Shown piece by piece: positions 18,193-27,585 of a DNA stretch of 64,000 nucleotides. The DNA is taken from assembly GCF_900217795.1 (NCBI RefSeq), contig NZ_OBMQ01000007.1, positions 1-64,000 of the forward strand. Reading direction: 5' to 3'. The notes beneath the pieces are model-generated. The model was not told the origin of the DNA. It ran no database searches and worked only from the letters and a program-made list of their open reading frames with translations. This DNA comes from Ureibacillus xyleni (GTDB lineage: Bacteria; Bacillota; Bacilli; Bacillales_A; Planococcaceae). Every line of letters starts with the position of its first letter. Position 1 is the stretch's first letter. Both the position numbers and the translations under genes were made by a program.

Positions 18193-19401
18193 ATGTTCAC
18201 AAAGGGGTATGAAATAAAAGATAAACAGTTTTGGAGAGTTGTAGTGAGTCTTGGTCTTGCATCGATGTTTACCTTTGCAGCATTTTACTCATTTCAACCA
18301 CTCCTCCCTGTTTTAACGGAGGAGTATTCCATTACTGTTTCTTATTCCAGTATGTCAATGTCAGTGACAACTGTCTCACTTATTATAGGGCTAATTGTAT
18401 TAGGATTTCTTTCAGATCGTAATGGACGTGTTTTATTTATAAAACTGTCCATTTTTCTTTCTATTTTACCATTTCTTATCATTCCTTTTATTGATTCCTA
18501 TTTGCTCATTGTCGTTTTACGGTTTATACAAGGTTTTACACTTGCAGGGGTTCCAGCTGCCGCACTTGCATACATCGGTGAAGAGATTGATTCAAAGTAT
18601 AGTTCTCTTGCGACAGCATTGTATATTTCAACGAACGCACTTGGTGGAATGATTGGACGGATTGTAGCTGGATTTGTAGCAGAACGTTACAATTGGCAGT
18701 TATCTTTAAGTTTTATTGTAATATTTGGTGCAATTGTTCTAATTATAGTGTTACTTGCATTACCAAAGTCGAAAAACTTTAATTCTAAGAATCGAAGTTT
18801 TAAAGAAGATTTAATTGGATTTAGTTATCATTTAAGAAATCCTTCGCTTCTTCTCATGTTTGGCCTCGGTATTGTGTTGCAAATCACATTTACAGGGACA
18901 TGGACTTATTTACCATTCCATTTAACTTCCCCACCCTTCTCTTTATCGCTTGAAGCAGTTTCTCTTATTTACTTTGCTTATGGATTTGGAATTCTTGGAG
19001 CTCCTATTGCAAGTTGGTTGAGTAATCGCTTTGCATTGGAAAAAATTCGGGTAGTTGCAATATGTATACTAATCATAGGTGTTGCTTGTACATTACATTC
19101 TTCTTTAGTTGTCGTACTAATTGGTTTATGTATTCTTTGTTTTGGTTTTTTTACAGCCCATTCATTAACTGCAGCATCGGTTAGTAGAACGGCAACACAC
19201 CTAAAGGGAAGCGCATCAAGCCTTTACTTAGTAGCCTATTATATTGGGGTTGCTTCTGGAAGCACATTGATAGGACCTTTATGGGATATGTGGAAGTGGA
19301 ATGGAATTATCTATTTCACGGTTTCATTGCCGCTTATTTATTTGATCTTTTTGCAATTTACATTAAATTTACTCGACAAAAAAGGAGAGGTCCCATCTTG
19401 A
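18193..19401 (+). CDS. MFS transporter in the dicarboxylate locus
   Basis: A 12-helix major facilitator protein of about 402 residues. It has the inter-helix 2-3 motif GFLSDRNGRVLF and the helix 4-5 region IQGFTLAGVPAAALAYIGEE. It resembles YnfM/bicyclomycin-type permeases, but the substrate is unknown. ATG 18193 has AGTAGGTG just upstream. It starts 21 nt after dctM with no terminator between, so it is probably the last gene of the dctQM operon. The stop codon lies inside the downstream terminator hairpin. Confidence 0.85.
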   Translation: MFTKGYEIKDKQFWRVVVSLGLASMFTFAAFYSFQPLLPVLTEEYSITVSYSSMSMSVTTVSLIIGLIVLGFLSDRNGRVLFIKLSIFLSILPFLIIPFIDSYLLIVVLRFIQGFTLAGVPAAALAYIGEEIDSKYSSLATALYISTNALGGMIGRIVAGFVAERYNWQLSLSFIVIFGAIVLIIVLLALPKSKNFNSKNRSFKEDLIGFSYHLRNPSLLLMFGLGIVLQITFTGTWTYLPFHLTSPPFSLSLEAVSLIYFAYGFGILGAPIASWLSNRFALEKIRVVAICILIIGVACTLHSSLVVVLIGLCILCFGFFTAHSLTAASVSRTATHLKGSASSLYLVAYYIGVASGSTLIGPLWDMWKWNGIIYFTVSLPLIYLIFLQFTLNLLDKKGEVPS

Positions 19402-19415
19402 AACCTCTCCTTTTT
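19377..19415 (+). terminator. Terminator overlapping the end of the MFS gene
   Basis: AAAAAAGGAGAGGT pairs with ACCTCTCCTTTTT across an 11-nt loop. The MFS stop codon lies in the loop, and T residues follow. Confidence 0.88.
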
Positions 19416-19444
19416 CTAATTATCTAGCATCACCAGCTAAGCAA

Positions 19445-19663
19445 TTATTGTTCTGTATTACTTTGTGCACTTTTTTGTCTTTCGCGTAAAATATGTTCTT
19501 CAAGGGCTTTTGTTTTCAGCTCTTGTTTTTTAGAAATACGTTTGATTACCACTAAAGCAACCCCACATAAAGCAATGACAAGTAATAATTCTATAAACGC
19601 TGGTATTAATTCTGTTTTATCTTCAGGGAAAGCTACAGGAATTAGCATGAATATATTATGCAT
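19445..19663 (-). CDS. Small single-pass membrane protein, unknown
   Basis: A 72-residue protein with one clear membrane helix (about residues 18-40, AFIELLLVIALCGVALVVI), a basic turn, and a charged, Gln/Glu-rich cytosolic tail. No family is recognised. It lies 22 nt downstream of the peptidyl-prolyl isomerase gene on the same strand and may be co-transcribed. GTG or ATG alternatives near the start are possible. Confidence 0.6.
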   Translation of the reverse strand: MHNIFMLIPVAFPEDKTELIPAFIELLLVIALCGVALVVIKRISKKQELKTKALEEHILRERQKSAQSNTEQ

Positions 19664-19685
19664 TATTCTACACTTCTTTCGAAAG

Positions 19686-20273
19686 TTATTCGATTACAGT
19701 AATCGACTCTATTTTAACATCTTCAAGTGGTTTATCGCGCATATCTTTCTCAACGTTCGCAATTTTGTCAACAATGTCCATACCTTCAACAACATGACCA
19801 AATACTGTATGTTTAAAGTCTAACCAAGGAGTACCCCCAACACGAGCATACTCTTCAATGATTTCTTTCGGATATTTAGCTTGCTCCATTTGCTGAATCA
19901 TATTATTTGGTGTGTGCTGCATTTGAACGATGAAGAATTGTGAGCCATTTGTGTTTGGACCAGCATTCGCCATTGAAAGTGCACCACGTAGGTTAAATAG
20001 CTCTTCGTTAAACTCATCTTCAAAAGAATTACCCCAAATGGATTCTCCACCCATACCTGTTCCTGTTGGGTCTCCACCTTGGATCATAAAATCAGAAATA
20101 ACACGGTGGAAAATAATGCCGTTATAATAACCTGATTTCGCATGACCTAAAAAGTTTTCAACTGTTTTTGGTGCGTGTTTTGGGAACAATTTTATTTTAA
20201 TTGAACCTAAAGTCGTATTCATTTCGACTAAAACTTCACCTGGATTTAATTCTTTCGTTAATTGTGGAAACAT
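19686..20273 (-). CDS. Cyclophilin-type peptidyl-prolyl isomerase
   Basis: A 195-residue cyclophilin that speeds cis-trans isomerisation at proline bonds in the cytoplasm. Family motifs are [40 protein letters not shown] with the catalytic Arg, and [21 protein letters not shown] 20273 is chosen because AAGGAGAG lies 9 nt upstream; the open frame extends further but without a ribosome site. It is longer than the 143-residue PpiB of B. subtilis, with an extended N-terminus and loops. Confidence 0.92.
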   Translation of the reverse strand: MFPQLTKELNPGEVLVEMNTTLGSIKIKLFPKHAPKTVENFLGHAKSGYYNGIIFHRVISDFMIQGGDPTGTGMGGESIWGNSFEDEFNEELFNLRGALSMANAGPNTNGSQFFIVQMQHTPNNMIQQMEQAKYPKEIIEEYARVGGTPWLDFKHTVFGHVVEGMDIVDKIANVEKDMRDKPLEDVKIESITVIE

Positions 20274-20464
20274 AAGATAAGTCTCTCCTTTAATTTTGCA
20301 TGGTTTTTTTGAGTATTTTCGTAAATACATCTTTACCTCGTAACAGTGTACCATAGAAGTTAATAATTTTCCTAATAACCAAACACGACTTTTTTCTACT
20401 TCTACAAATGGTTATACTTCTTATAACCTAAAATACATCAATGACTAGGAAGAAAGTGAATTTT

Positions 20465-21682
20465 GTGTCAAATCGTAAACATAATTTTATCATTATTTTA
20501 ATTTCAAACTTTATCGTTGCAGGTTCTATGACAATGATTATGCCCTTTTTATCCTTATATATTGAAACATTAGGCAACTTTTCTGAAAGCTATGTCCAAA
20601 AATGGGCAGGACTAATCTTTGGTGCAACATTTATTACCGCTTTTATTATGTCACCGATTTGGGGACGTGTTGCAGATAAATACGGCTATAAACCAATAAT
20701 GATTATTAACTGTTTTGGAATTGCCATCAGCATTTTTTTAATGGGTCATGTGCAAAATGTGATACAGTTTTTCTTTCTGCGTTTATTCATGGGGGTCGTT
20801 ACTGGTTTTATTCCAACATCAATGGCGTTTATCAGTAAACATACAGCTAAAAATGTTGCTGGCAAAACACTTGGTACACTTCAAATGGGTAGTGTTGGTG
20901 GTTCTCTCTTTGGACCTATTATTGGAGGTACATTGGCAGATGCTGTCGGATTTAGTTATACATTTATTCTTACAGCATCTACCATAACAATTGCGGCGAT
21001 TATTATTATTTTTGGTATTCATGAACCAAAAATTCCACGAAAACCGAAAAATGGTATTTATACGAGAAAAAACGTTATTTGGGCTATATTTCACCATCCT
21101 TTAATGTTGAATATTATGTTTGTTACATCCTTAATTCAGATTGGAAATTTTAGCATTCAACCATTGTTATCTCTTTATGTTTCCCACTTAACAACTAGCA
21201 ACCAAGTGGCTTTACTAGCTGGAGTTACTTTTAGTGCTGCTGGCGTTGGGAATCTTTTAATTGGTCGTTTTTTTGGACGATTAGCAGATGCTATAGGGTA
21301 CGAAAAAGTATTAACTACCCTTTTATTTATTAGTGTTCTTTGCATTATTCCACAAGCATTTGTTACATCCCTTTGGCAATTAATCGGGTTACGTTTTTTA
21401 TTTGGAATTTTCTCTGGTGGATTAAATCCAATTACAACTGCCTTAATACGTCGTGAAGCACCAATTGAAGTACAAGGTGAGATTATGGGCTATAATCAAA
21501 GTTTTCGTTTTTTAGGAAATATTATTGGTCCAGTTTTAGGAGGTTTTATTAGTGCACTTGCTACTATATCTTCCGTTTTCTTTTCAACTGCATTCTTATT
21601 TTTAACTGCAGCCGTTGTTGTATTTATCATTCAAAAAGTACCAAAGAAGGATTTTGATGATGTGTTAAAAGAACATGTGTGA
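20465..21682 (+). CDS. MFS multidrug-efflux-type transporter (YuxJ-like position)
   Basis: A 12-helix MFS protein of about 405 residues with the efflux-family motif GRVADKYGYKP between helices 2 and 3 and GSVGGSLFGPIIGG in helix 5 (antiporter motif C-like). It is probably a drug/H+ antiporter. GTG 20465 is chosen because AGGAAGAAAGTG lies upstream; ATG 20441 has none. It precedes the class A PBP gene, as yuxJ precedes pbpD in B. subtilis (synteny from memory). Confidence 0.87.
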   Translation: MSNRKHNFIIILISNFIVAGSMTMIMPFLSLYIETLGNFSESYVQKWAGLIFGATFITAFIMSPIWGRVADKYGYKPIMIINCFGIAISIFLMGHVQNVIQFFFLRLFMGVVTGFIPTSMAFISKHTAKNVAGKTLGTLQMGSVGGSLFGPIIGGTLADAVGFSYTFILTASTITIAAIIIIFGIHEPKIPRKPKNGIYTRKNVIWAIFHHPLMLNIMFVTSLIQIGNFSIQPLLSLYVSHLTTSNQVALLAGVTFSAAGVGNLLIGRFFGRLADAIGYEKVLTTLLFISVLCIIPQAFVTSLWQLIGLRFLFGIFSGGLNPITTALIRREAPIEVQGEIMGYNQSFRFLGNIIGPVLGGFISALATISSVFFSTAFLFLTAAVVVFIIQKVPKKDFDDVLKEHV

Positions 21683-21686
21683 CTTT

Positions 21687-21715
21687 CTCCATCTCGAATG
21701 AGTTGGAGTTTTTAT
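21687..21715 (+). terminator. Terminator of the MFS efflux gene
   Basis: CTCCATCTC and GAGTTGGAG pair around GAAT and are followed by TTTTTATT. Confidence 0.85.
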
Positions 21716-21786
21716 TACGTTAGACCGCTCCAATCACTCTTAATCTATGTTATTCTTCTAAAAGGTACATTTTTGGAGGAATTAAA

Positions 21787-23637
21787 ATGAAACAAGTAGT
21801 AGGTTTTCTACTCATTCTATGTTCTTTTCCCCTTCTATTTTTACTTGGTCGTGAAATATGGGATGAGTTTGATACAGTAAAAGCTCATGAGGAACAAATA
21901 CAAAATCAAATACAGCTTCCAGAGTTAAAAAGTCAGTTACCTGTTACAATGATTGATCGGAATGGACAACTATTTAGTGAAGAATACGTTGAGTGGAGAC
22001 AACCAATAAAATTAGAAGACGTACCAGAAGTAGTAAAACAACTTTATATTCTTAGCGAAGACAAAGAGTTCTTTGATCATATTGGATTTAACTTAAGTGC
22101 CATTACCCGAGCAATCGTTGTCAATTCCTCTGAGCAGTCAGCAGAACAAGGCGGAAGTACAATTACCCAACAACTTGTTCGTATGCGCTACTTATCAGAA
22201 GAAAAAACGTACGAGCGGAAATTAACTGAGATATTTTACTCCTACGAGCTAGAGCAATTGTATGACAAAAAAGAAATTCTTGAGATGTATTTAAACGAGA
22301 TTTATTTTAGTAACCAAGTTTATGGGATTGGTGCAGCTGCAACGTATTACTTTCAAAAACCATTAGCCCAGCTGACAATTCCACAAATGGCATTTATAGC
22401 GGCAATACCAAATAATCCTTCCCTTTACGACCCATTAAAAAACTTTGAAAATACAAAGGCACGACAAGAAAGATTACTAGATATTTTAGCTGAACATGAT
22501 GTAATTTCCGAAGATGAAGCAGAAGACTTCAAAAAAGAAACAATCACACTAAAATTAAAAAGAAAAATTCAAAAATACCCAACCTACAGTACTTATGTTT
22601 TGGAAGAATTAAAATCTCTTGTAACACAGAATGAAGGATTTAAGGAAAAGCTATCCAATGCAACTACTATAGAAGAAAAACAAACTATCCAAGGACAAAT
22701 CAATCAAAAAATCAACGAACTATTTGAATCGGGAATTACGATTGAAACAGCATTAGATCCTGTAAAGCAGGCAGACGATGAAAAAAAAATTAGCGCTATT
22801 CTAGGAGCTGGTTCGTTACAAGCAAGTGCTGTTGTTGTCGATAATAAAACACGTGAAATTATTAGTCTATATGGTGGGAAAAACTATAAAAAATATGACT
22901 TCCACCGCGCATTTCAAGGAGTTCGACAGCCCGGCTCTGCTTTTAAACCGTTAATCGTATATGCCCCACTTTTTGAAACAACAAACTACTCACCTGACTC
23001 TGGTGTAAGTGGTGGACATTATTGTGTTGGCAATTTTTGTCCTCAAAACTATGGTGGTGGCGTTTATGGAAATGTGTCAATCCGAACAGCATTTAAATAT
23101 AGCTACAATACTTCTGCTTTGCGTCTGTTCCATCAAATAGGTGTTGATAAAGGATTTGAGTATATTGGAAAATTCAATTTTAATTCAATTGTAGAACAAG
23201 ATAAAACATATGCCGCTGCTTTAGGAGGACTTACCTATGGGGTAACAACAATGGAAATGGCTGATGCATATACAAGTTTTATCGATGGCACTTATCAACA
23301 AGTTCATAGCATTCGCGCTATAAAGGATTTACATGGTAATACCCTCTATAGTTGGCCACAAGAAAGACAAGCAATTTGGTCAGAGCAAACTGTCACAAAT
23401 ATCAGATCTTTACTTCAAGATGTGATTACTGGAGGAACTGGTCGAGGTATTAGGGCAAATTCCTCTTATGTCGGAGCAAAAACTGGTACAACAAACGATT
23501 TTAGAGACTTTTGGCTAGCAGGTTTAACTAATGAATATACTTCCGCAGTTTGGATTGGATATGACAAACCGCAATCATTGCAGATGTTAGAAGATGACAA
23601 AATACATTTTGCTATTTTTAATACAATCATGAATTAA
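21787..23637 (+). CDS. pbpD: Class A penicillin-binding protein (PBP4/PbpD-like)
   Basis: Bifunctional peptidoglycan synthase of 616 residues: an N-terminal membrane anchor, a GT51 glycosyltransferase domain (EDKEFFDH at about residue 91, GGSTITQQLVR, KEILEMYLNEIYF, PNNPSLYDP), and a transpeptidase domain with the catalytic serine in GSAFKP, an SYN motif and KTGT. It polymerises and crosslinks cell wall outside the membrane. GGAGG precedes the ATG. Length and its position between a YuxJ-like gene and yufK match B. subtilis pbpD (624 aa). It lacks long C-terminal extensions. Confidence 0.9.
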   Translation: MKQVVGFLLILCSFPLLFLLGREIWDEFDTVKAHEEQIQNQIQLPELKSQLPVTMIDRNGQLFSEEYVEWRQPIKLEDVPEVVKQLYILSEDKEFFDHIGFNLSAITRAIVVNSSEQSAEQGGSTITQQLVRMRYLSEEKTYERKLTEIFYSYELEQLYDKKEILEMYLNEIYFSNQVYGIGAAATYYFQKPLAQLTIPQMAFIAAIPNNPSLYDPLKNFENTKARQERLLDILAEHDVISEDEAEDFKKETITLKLKRKIQKYPTYSTYVLEELKSLVTQNEGFKEKLSNATTIEEKQTIQGQINQKINELFESGITIETALDPVKQADDEKKISAILGAGSLQASAVVVDNKTREIISLYGGKNYKKYDFHRAFQGVRQPGSAFKPLIVYAPLFETTNYSPDSGVSGGHYCVGNFCPQNYGGGVYGNVSIRTAFKYSYNTSALRLFHQIGVDKGFEYIGKFNFNSIVEQDKTYAAALGGLTYGVTTMEMADAYTSFIDGTYQQVHSIRAIKDLHGNTLYSWPQERQAIWSEQTVTNIRSLLQDVITGGTGRGIRANSSYVGAKTGTTNDFRDFWLAGLTNEYTSAVWIGYDKPQSLQMLEDDKIHFAIFNTIMN

Positions 23638-23644
23638 TAACAAC

Positions 23645-23681
23645 GAAAAAGAGGTGCGAGTTATTCGCAACCTCTTTTTTA
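23645..23681. terminator. Bidirectional terminator, pbpD / yufK
   Basis: AAAAAGAGGT and AACCTCTTTTTT form the stem, extended by an inner GCGA/TCGC pairing. It lies between two converging genes. Confidence 0.87.
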
Positions 23682-24242
23682 GTTAGCAAAAGGTAAACTT
23701 GCTAACAAACCATTAAATAGTTTTAATACAACATAAACGATAAAAGTAGCAAAAATAGACCAAAATACAACTTCAAATATGATTAAGCCAATAGTCCCTG
23801 ACATCGTTAAATATTGACTCATTTTATAAATGTTAAAAATGAAATATGTTAATACCGTTAACATAAAAATAATGAGCAAGATGACAAATGATTGTATACC
23901 GAATGCTGAAGCTAGTGATCCAAAGAAGAATATGACATACCCACCGCGAGCTACGCTTATTGTTTCCCCTGCGCTATCTTTTGAGAAAAAAAGCATCCCC
24001 ACTTCATGAATTGTTTCTCCAATTAATTTCAATGCAGAAAATAGCATAAAAAAACAAAGTGTAAATACAATTAATAACAAAACCCGTAATTCTAAATCCG
24101 TTAAAAATTCACGCATTCCCGAATAAATTCCTATAGAAGTTAAAAAGTCTAATGAAATGCCTACAGTATACATTCCAAAGGTCAAACTAAATAACAATAT
24201 TGCAAACAATGGTAAATAACCATATAAGTATGGATTTTTCAT
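23679..24242 (-). CDS. yufK: YufK-like membrane protein (DUF5366)
   Basis: A 187-residue protein with about five or six hydrophobic helices and the N-terminus MKNPYLYGYLPLFAILLFS typical of the YufK family. Its function is unknown. It lies between pbpD and the mrp operon, as in B. subtilis (recalled synteny). It is transcribed leftward, away from mrpA. Confidence 0.75.
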   Translation of the reverse strand: MKNPYLYGYLPLFAILLFSLTFGMYTVGISLDFLTSIGIYSGMREFLTDLELRVLLLIVFTLCFFMLFSALKLIGETIHEVGMLFFSKDSAGETISVARGGYVIFFFGSLASAFGIQSFVILLIIFMLTVLTYFIFNIYKMSQYLTMSGTIGLIIFEVVFWSIFATFIVYVVLKLFNGLLASLPFAN

Positions 24243-24349
24243 GACAATTTCCTCATTTTATTATTATTTCAAAATATTACCTATATATAATTAAAAAACC
24301 TAATGAATTAGTCTAAGTGCTTATAAGCCGTGAAAAACATTATTAAAAA

Positions 24350-24358
24350 TGGTATAAT
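24350..24358 (+). promoter_or_regulatory. Extended -10 promoter of the mrp operon
   Basis: TGGTATAAT is an extended -10 element (TGn plus a perfect TATAAT) 57 nt upstream of the mrpA TTG start. The -35 region is poor, as is usual for extended -10 promoters. Confidence 0.55.
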
Positions 24359-24414
24359 ATTGATTGTTCTATTTTTATATATCAAAATTTTTTGACAAAA
24401 AGGAGGGGGAAATT

Positions 24415-26835
24415 TTGTTTCAAGTATTATGTATTTTTATTCCAATACTAGCTGCGCTTTTTATGCCTTTCTTCTATAAGAAAGTTCGCTCTATACATAC
24501 TGGATGGTTCGTTTTGATTGTACCACTTTTTCTAGTAACGTTTTATGCTACGTTTGTACCTTTAATTTCAAAAGGTGAAACAGAAATTGCACAGCTAGAT
24601 TGGATTCCGTCACTTGGAATATCCTTTGTGTCCTATCTCGATGGTTTAAGTTTATTATTCTCTTTACTTATTTCAGGAATAGGTGCACTTGTAGTATTAT
24701 ATTCGATTTATTATTTAGATCGAACAGTAGAACAATTGCATAACTTTTACATTTACTTATTAATGTTCATGTCTGCAATGCTTGGGGTCGTTCAATCAGA
24801 TAATATGATAACACTCTATCTATTCTGGGAACTTACGTCAATTTCCTCATTTTTACTAATTGGTTATTGGTTTAATCGTGATAAATCCCGTTTTGGAGCA
24901 TTAAAGTCAACACTTATTACAGTTGGCGGCGGTATGATGATGCTTGGGGGATTTGTTTTACTATCTATTATGGGGGAAACATTCTCCATTCGAGAATTAA
25001 TAGAACAAGCACCACAATTAGCAACTAACGATACATTTGTTATCGCACTAATTTTAATTTTACTTGGGGCATTTACTAAATCTGCTCAGTTCCCATTTTA
25101 TATTTGGTTGCCAGATGCAATGGAAGCACCAACACCTGTAAGTGCTTACTTACACTCTGCAACAATGGTAAAAGCAGGTATTTATTTAGTTGCTCGCTTT
25201 ACGCCAATTTTTGCACTTTCGGAAGTTTGGGTTTGGTTAGTAGCTGGTATTGGATTACTAACATTGTTCTGGGGTTCATTCTTTGCAGTTAAACAAACTG
25301 ACTTAAAAGGAATTTTAGCATTTTCAACAGTCAGTCAACTTGGCTTAATTATGTCGTTACTAGGTGTATCGGCAATTGCTTATCACGTAAATGGGGCACA
25401 AGATACTGTATTTAAATATGCAGCATTTGCAGCAATTTTCCATTTGATTAACCATGCAACCTTTAAAGGTAGTTTGTTTATGATAGCTGGTATTGTCGAT
25501 CACGAAACAGGTACCCGTGATATACGTAAACTCGGTGGGCTAATGGGGCTTATGCCTATAAGTTTTACTGTCGCTTTAATTGGTAGTTTTTCTATGGCAG
25601 GACTTCCGCCATTTAACGGATTTTTAAGTAAAGAAATGTTTTTAACAGCCATGCTTTCTGTTGCACAGTTTGATCTATTCAACTTTACAACATGGGGTGT
25701 GCTATTCCCTATTATCGCTTGGGTTGCAAGTGTATTTACATTTATTTATAGTTTCTACTTTGTTTTTAGAACATTTACCGGAAAAATTAAGCTTGAAGAA
25801 CTACCTAAAAAGCCACATGAAGCACCAATGGGTATGTTAATTTCACCAGTGATTTTAGCATCATTAGTTGTCGCAATATTCTTTATTCCAAATCTTATTG
25901 CCGACACATTTGTTAAGCCTGCTGTTGTAGCGATTCAACCTTTCTTATACACAAATCCTGAACAGGTTGATATTCACGTTGCTGCTTGGCATGGTGGGAT
26001 AACGCCTGAACTTTTAATGACAATCGGCATTATTATTTTAGGTGCTATATTATTTATGACTCTTGCTAAGTGGCAAAAAGTATATGAGGCATTCCCGGCT
26101 AAATTAACTTTAAATAATTTATATGATTTTATTGTCTATGAATTTAGTGATAAGTGGATGAATCGTTTCTCGAAACTTTATATGACAGGTTCGATTCGAG
26201 GCTATTTAACTTACATGTTTACTGGCATTGCCATCATTGTCATAGGGACATTATTTATAAAAGATGGATTTAAAGTTTCTTTCATAGGTGCTTCACCAAT
26301 TCGTCTTTCTCAAGTTCTATTAATTTTAGTTTTAGTAATTGGAACAGTTACGACAGTTTTTGCTAAATCACGAATTACATCAATTATTGCGTTAGGTGCA
26401 GTAGGATATACGGTGTCATTATTCTTCGTTATGTTCAATGCACCCGACTTAGCATTAACTCAACTTGTAATTGAAACGATTTCGGTGGCGTTATTCTTAT
26501 TAGCCTTTTATCATTTACCGAAATTCCAAAAAGTTGAAGAGCGAACTCGATTCCGTTTTGGAAGAGCTTTTGTTTCCATTGCAGTAGGGGTTATGGTAAC
26601 ACTAGTGGCTTTATCCGCGCATTCACAAAAGTATATCGAATCAATCGCACAGTACTATAAAGATACCGTTTATACTTTAGCTGGCGGTGGAAATATCGTA
26701 AACGTTATTTTAGTAGACTACCGTGGATTCGATACTTTGTTTGAGATTACTGTACTTGCAATTGCAGGTATGGCGATTTATGGAATGATTAAACTTCGCA
26801 TGAGCAGGAAGGAGAAAAATTATGAAAACAAATGA
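24415..26835 (+). CDS. mrpA: Mrp Na+/H+ antiporter subunit A
   Basis: An 806-residue NuoL/ND5-like membrane subunit of the multisubunit cation/proton antiporter that exports Na+ and keeps the cytoplasm neutral at high pH. It has the proton-channel region with LYLFWELTSISSFLLIGYW and LPDAMEAPTPVSAYLHSATMVKAG, and a C-terminal MrpB-like extension. TTG 24415 is chosen because AAGGAGGGGG lies directly upstream and the length matches MrpA. It opens a tightly packed seven-gene operon and overlaps mrpB by 14 nt. Confidence 0.96.
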   Translation: MFQVLCIFIPILAALFMPFFYKKVRSIHTGWFVLIVPLFLVTFYATFVPLISKGETEIAQLDWIPSLGISFVSYLDGLSLLFSLLISGIGALVVLYSIYYLDRTVEQLHNFYIYLLMFMSAMLGVVQSDNMITLYLFWELTSISSFLLIGYWFNRDKSRFGALKSTLITVGGGMMMLGGFVLLSIMGETFSIRELIEQAPQLATNDTFVIALILILLGAFTKSAQFPFYIWLPDAMEAPTPVSAYLHSATMVKAGIYLVARFTPIFALSEVWVWLVAGIGLLTLFWGSFFAVKQTDLKGILAFSTVSQLGLIMSLLGVSAIAYHVNGAQDTVFKYAAFAAIFHLINHATFKGSLFMIAGIVDHETGTRDIRKLGGLMGLMPISFTVALIGSFSMAGLPPFNGFLSKEMFLTAMLSVAQFDLFNFTTWGVLFPIIAWVASVFTFIYSFYFVFRTFTGKIKLEELPKKPHEAPMGMLISPVILASLVVAIFFIPNLIADTFVKPAVVAIQPFLYTNPEQVDIHVAAWHGGITPELLMTIGIIILGAILFMTLAKWQKVYEAFPAKLTLNNLYDFIVYEFSDKWMNRFSKLYMTGSIRGYLTYMFTGIAIIVIGTLFIKDGFKVSFIGASPIRLSQVLLILVLVIGTVTTVFAKSRITSIIALGAVGYTVSLFFVMFNAPDLALTQLVIETISVALFLLAFYHLPKFQKVEERTRFRFGRAFVSIAVGVMVTLVALSAHSQKYIESIAQYYKDTVYTLAGGGNIVNVILVDYRGFDTLFEITVLAIAGMAIYGMIKLRMSRKEKNYENK

Positions 26836-27244
26836 TGTCATACTACAATTTACAGCAAAGATCGTGTTTTTCATGATTTTCTTCTATGCTGTTCATATTT
26901 TCTTTGCAGGACACTATACACCTGGTGGAGGATTTGTTGGTGGGTTAGTTACTGCGAGCGCCATTGTTCTTTTAATCATTGCCTTTGATATTAAGACGGT
27001 TCAATCCATCATACCCATCAATTATATTTACTTAGTTGCAGTAGGATTGATTATTGCAGGTGCAACAGCAGCTTTTTCAATGATTATGGGTAAACCGTTC
27101 TTTACTCATTACTTTGATTATTTTAATTTACCTATACTAGGTAAAACGTCACTTCACACAGCTGCACTATTTGACTTAGGTGTTTACTTGGTTGTTGTTG
27201 GTGTTACGATGACCATTATTCAAACGATTGGGGAGGATGAATAA
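26822..27244 (+). CDS. mrpB: Mrp antiporter subunit B
   Basis: A 140-residue, four-helix subunit with the family motif GHYTPGGGFVGGLVTASA. All seven Mrp subunits are needed for activity. It overlaps mrpA by 14 nt and shares one base with mrpC (TAATG), implying coupled translation. Confidence 0.95.
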   Translation: MKTNDVILQFTAKIVFFMIFFYAVHIFFAGHYTPGGGFVGGLVTASAIVLLIIAFDIKTVQSIIPINYIYLVAVGLIIAGATAAFSMIMGKPFFTHYFDYFNLPILGKTSLHTAALFDLGVYLVVVGVTMTIIQTIGEDE

Positions 27245-27585
27245 TGGAAATAATTATGGCCTTTGTATGTGGCTTCCTCTTTATGGCAGCTATCTATTTA
27301 ATACTATCACGTAGCTTGTTACGTATTATTATTGGGACAGGATTACTAAGTCATGGTGCACATTTACTTATCCTAACAATGGGAAGTTTCAAAGGAAGTG
27401 CTCCTCCAGTTCTAACTGATGGCGTTACAGATTACGTGGATCCAATTCCACAAGCATTAATTTTGACTGCCATTGTAATTAGTTTCGGTGTTACGGCCTT
27501 CTTTTTAGTATTGGCATACCGTGCTTATCAAGAATTAAAAACAGATGATATGACATTAATGAAAGGAAGTGAGGATCATGAATAA
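27244..27585 (+). CDS. mrpC: Mrp antiporter subunit C (NuoK-like)
   Basis: A 113-residue three-helix subunit homologous to NuoK. Signatures are [17 protein letters not shown] and [21 protein letters not shown]. It overlaps mrpB by one base and mrpD by 8 bases. Confidence 0.95.
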   Translation: MEIIMAFVCGFLFMAAIYLILSRSLLRIIIGTGLLSHGAHLLILTMGSFKGSAPPVLTDGVTDYVDPIPQALILTAIVISFGVTAFFLVLAYRAYQELKTDDMTLMKGSEDHE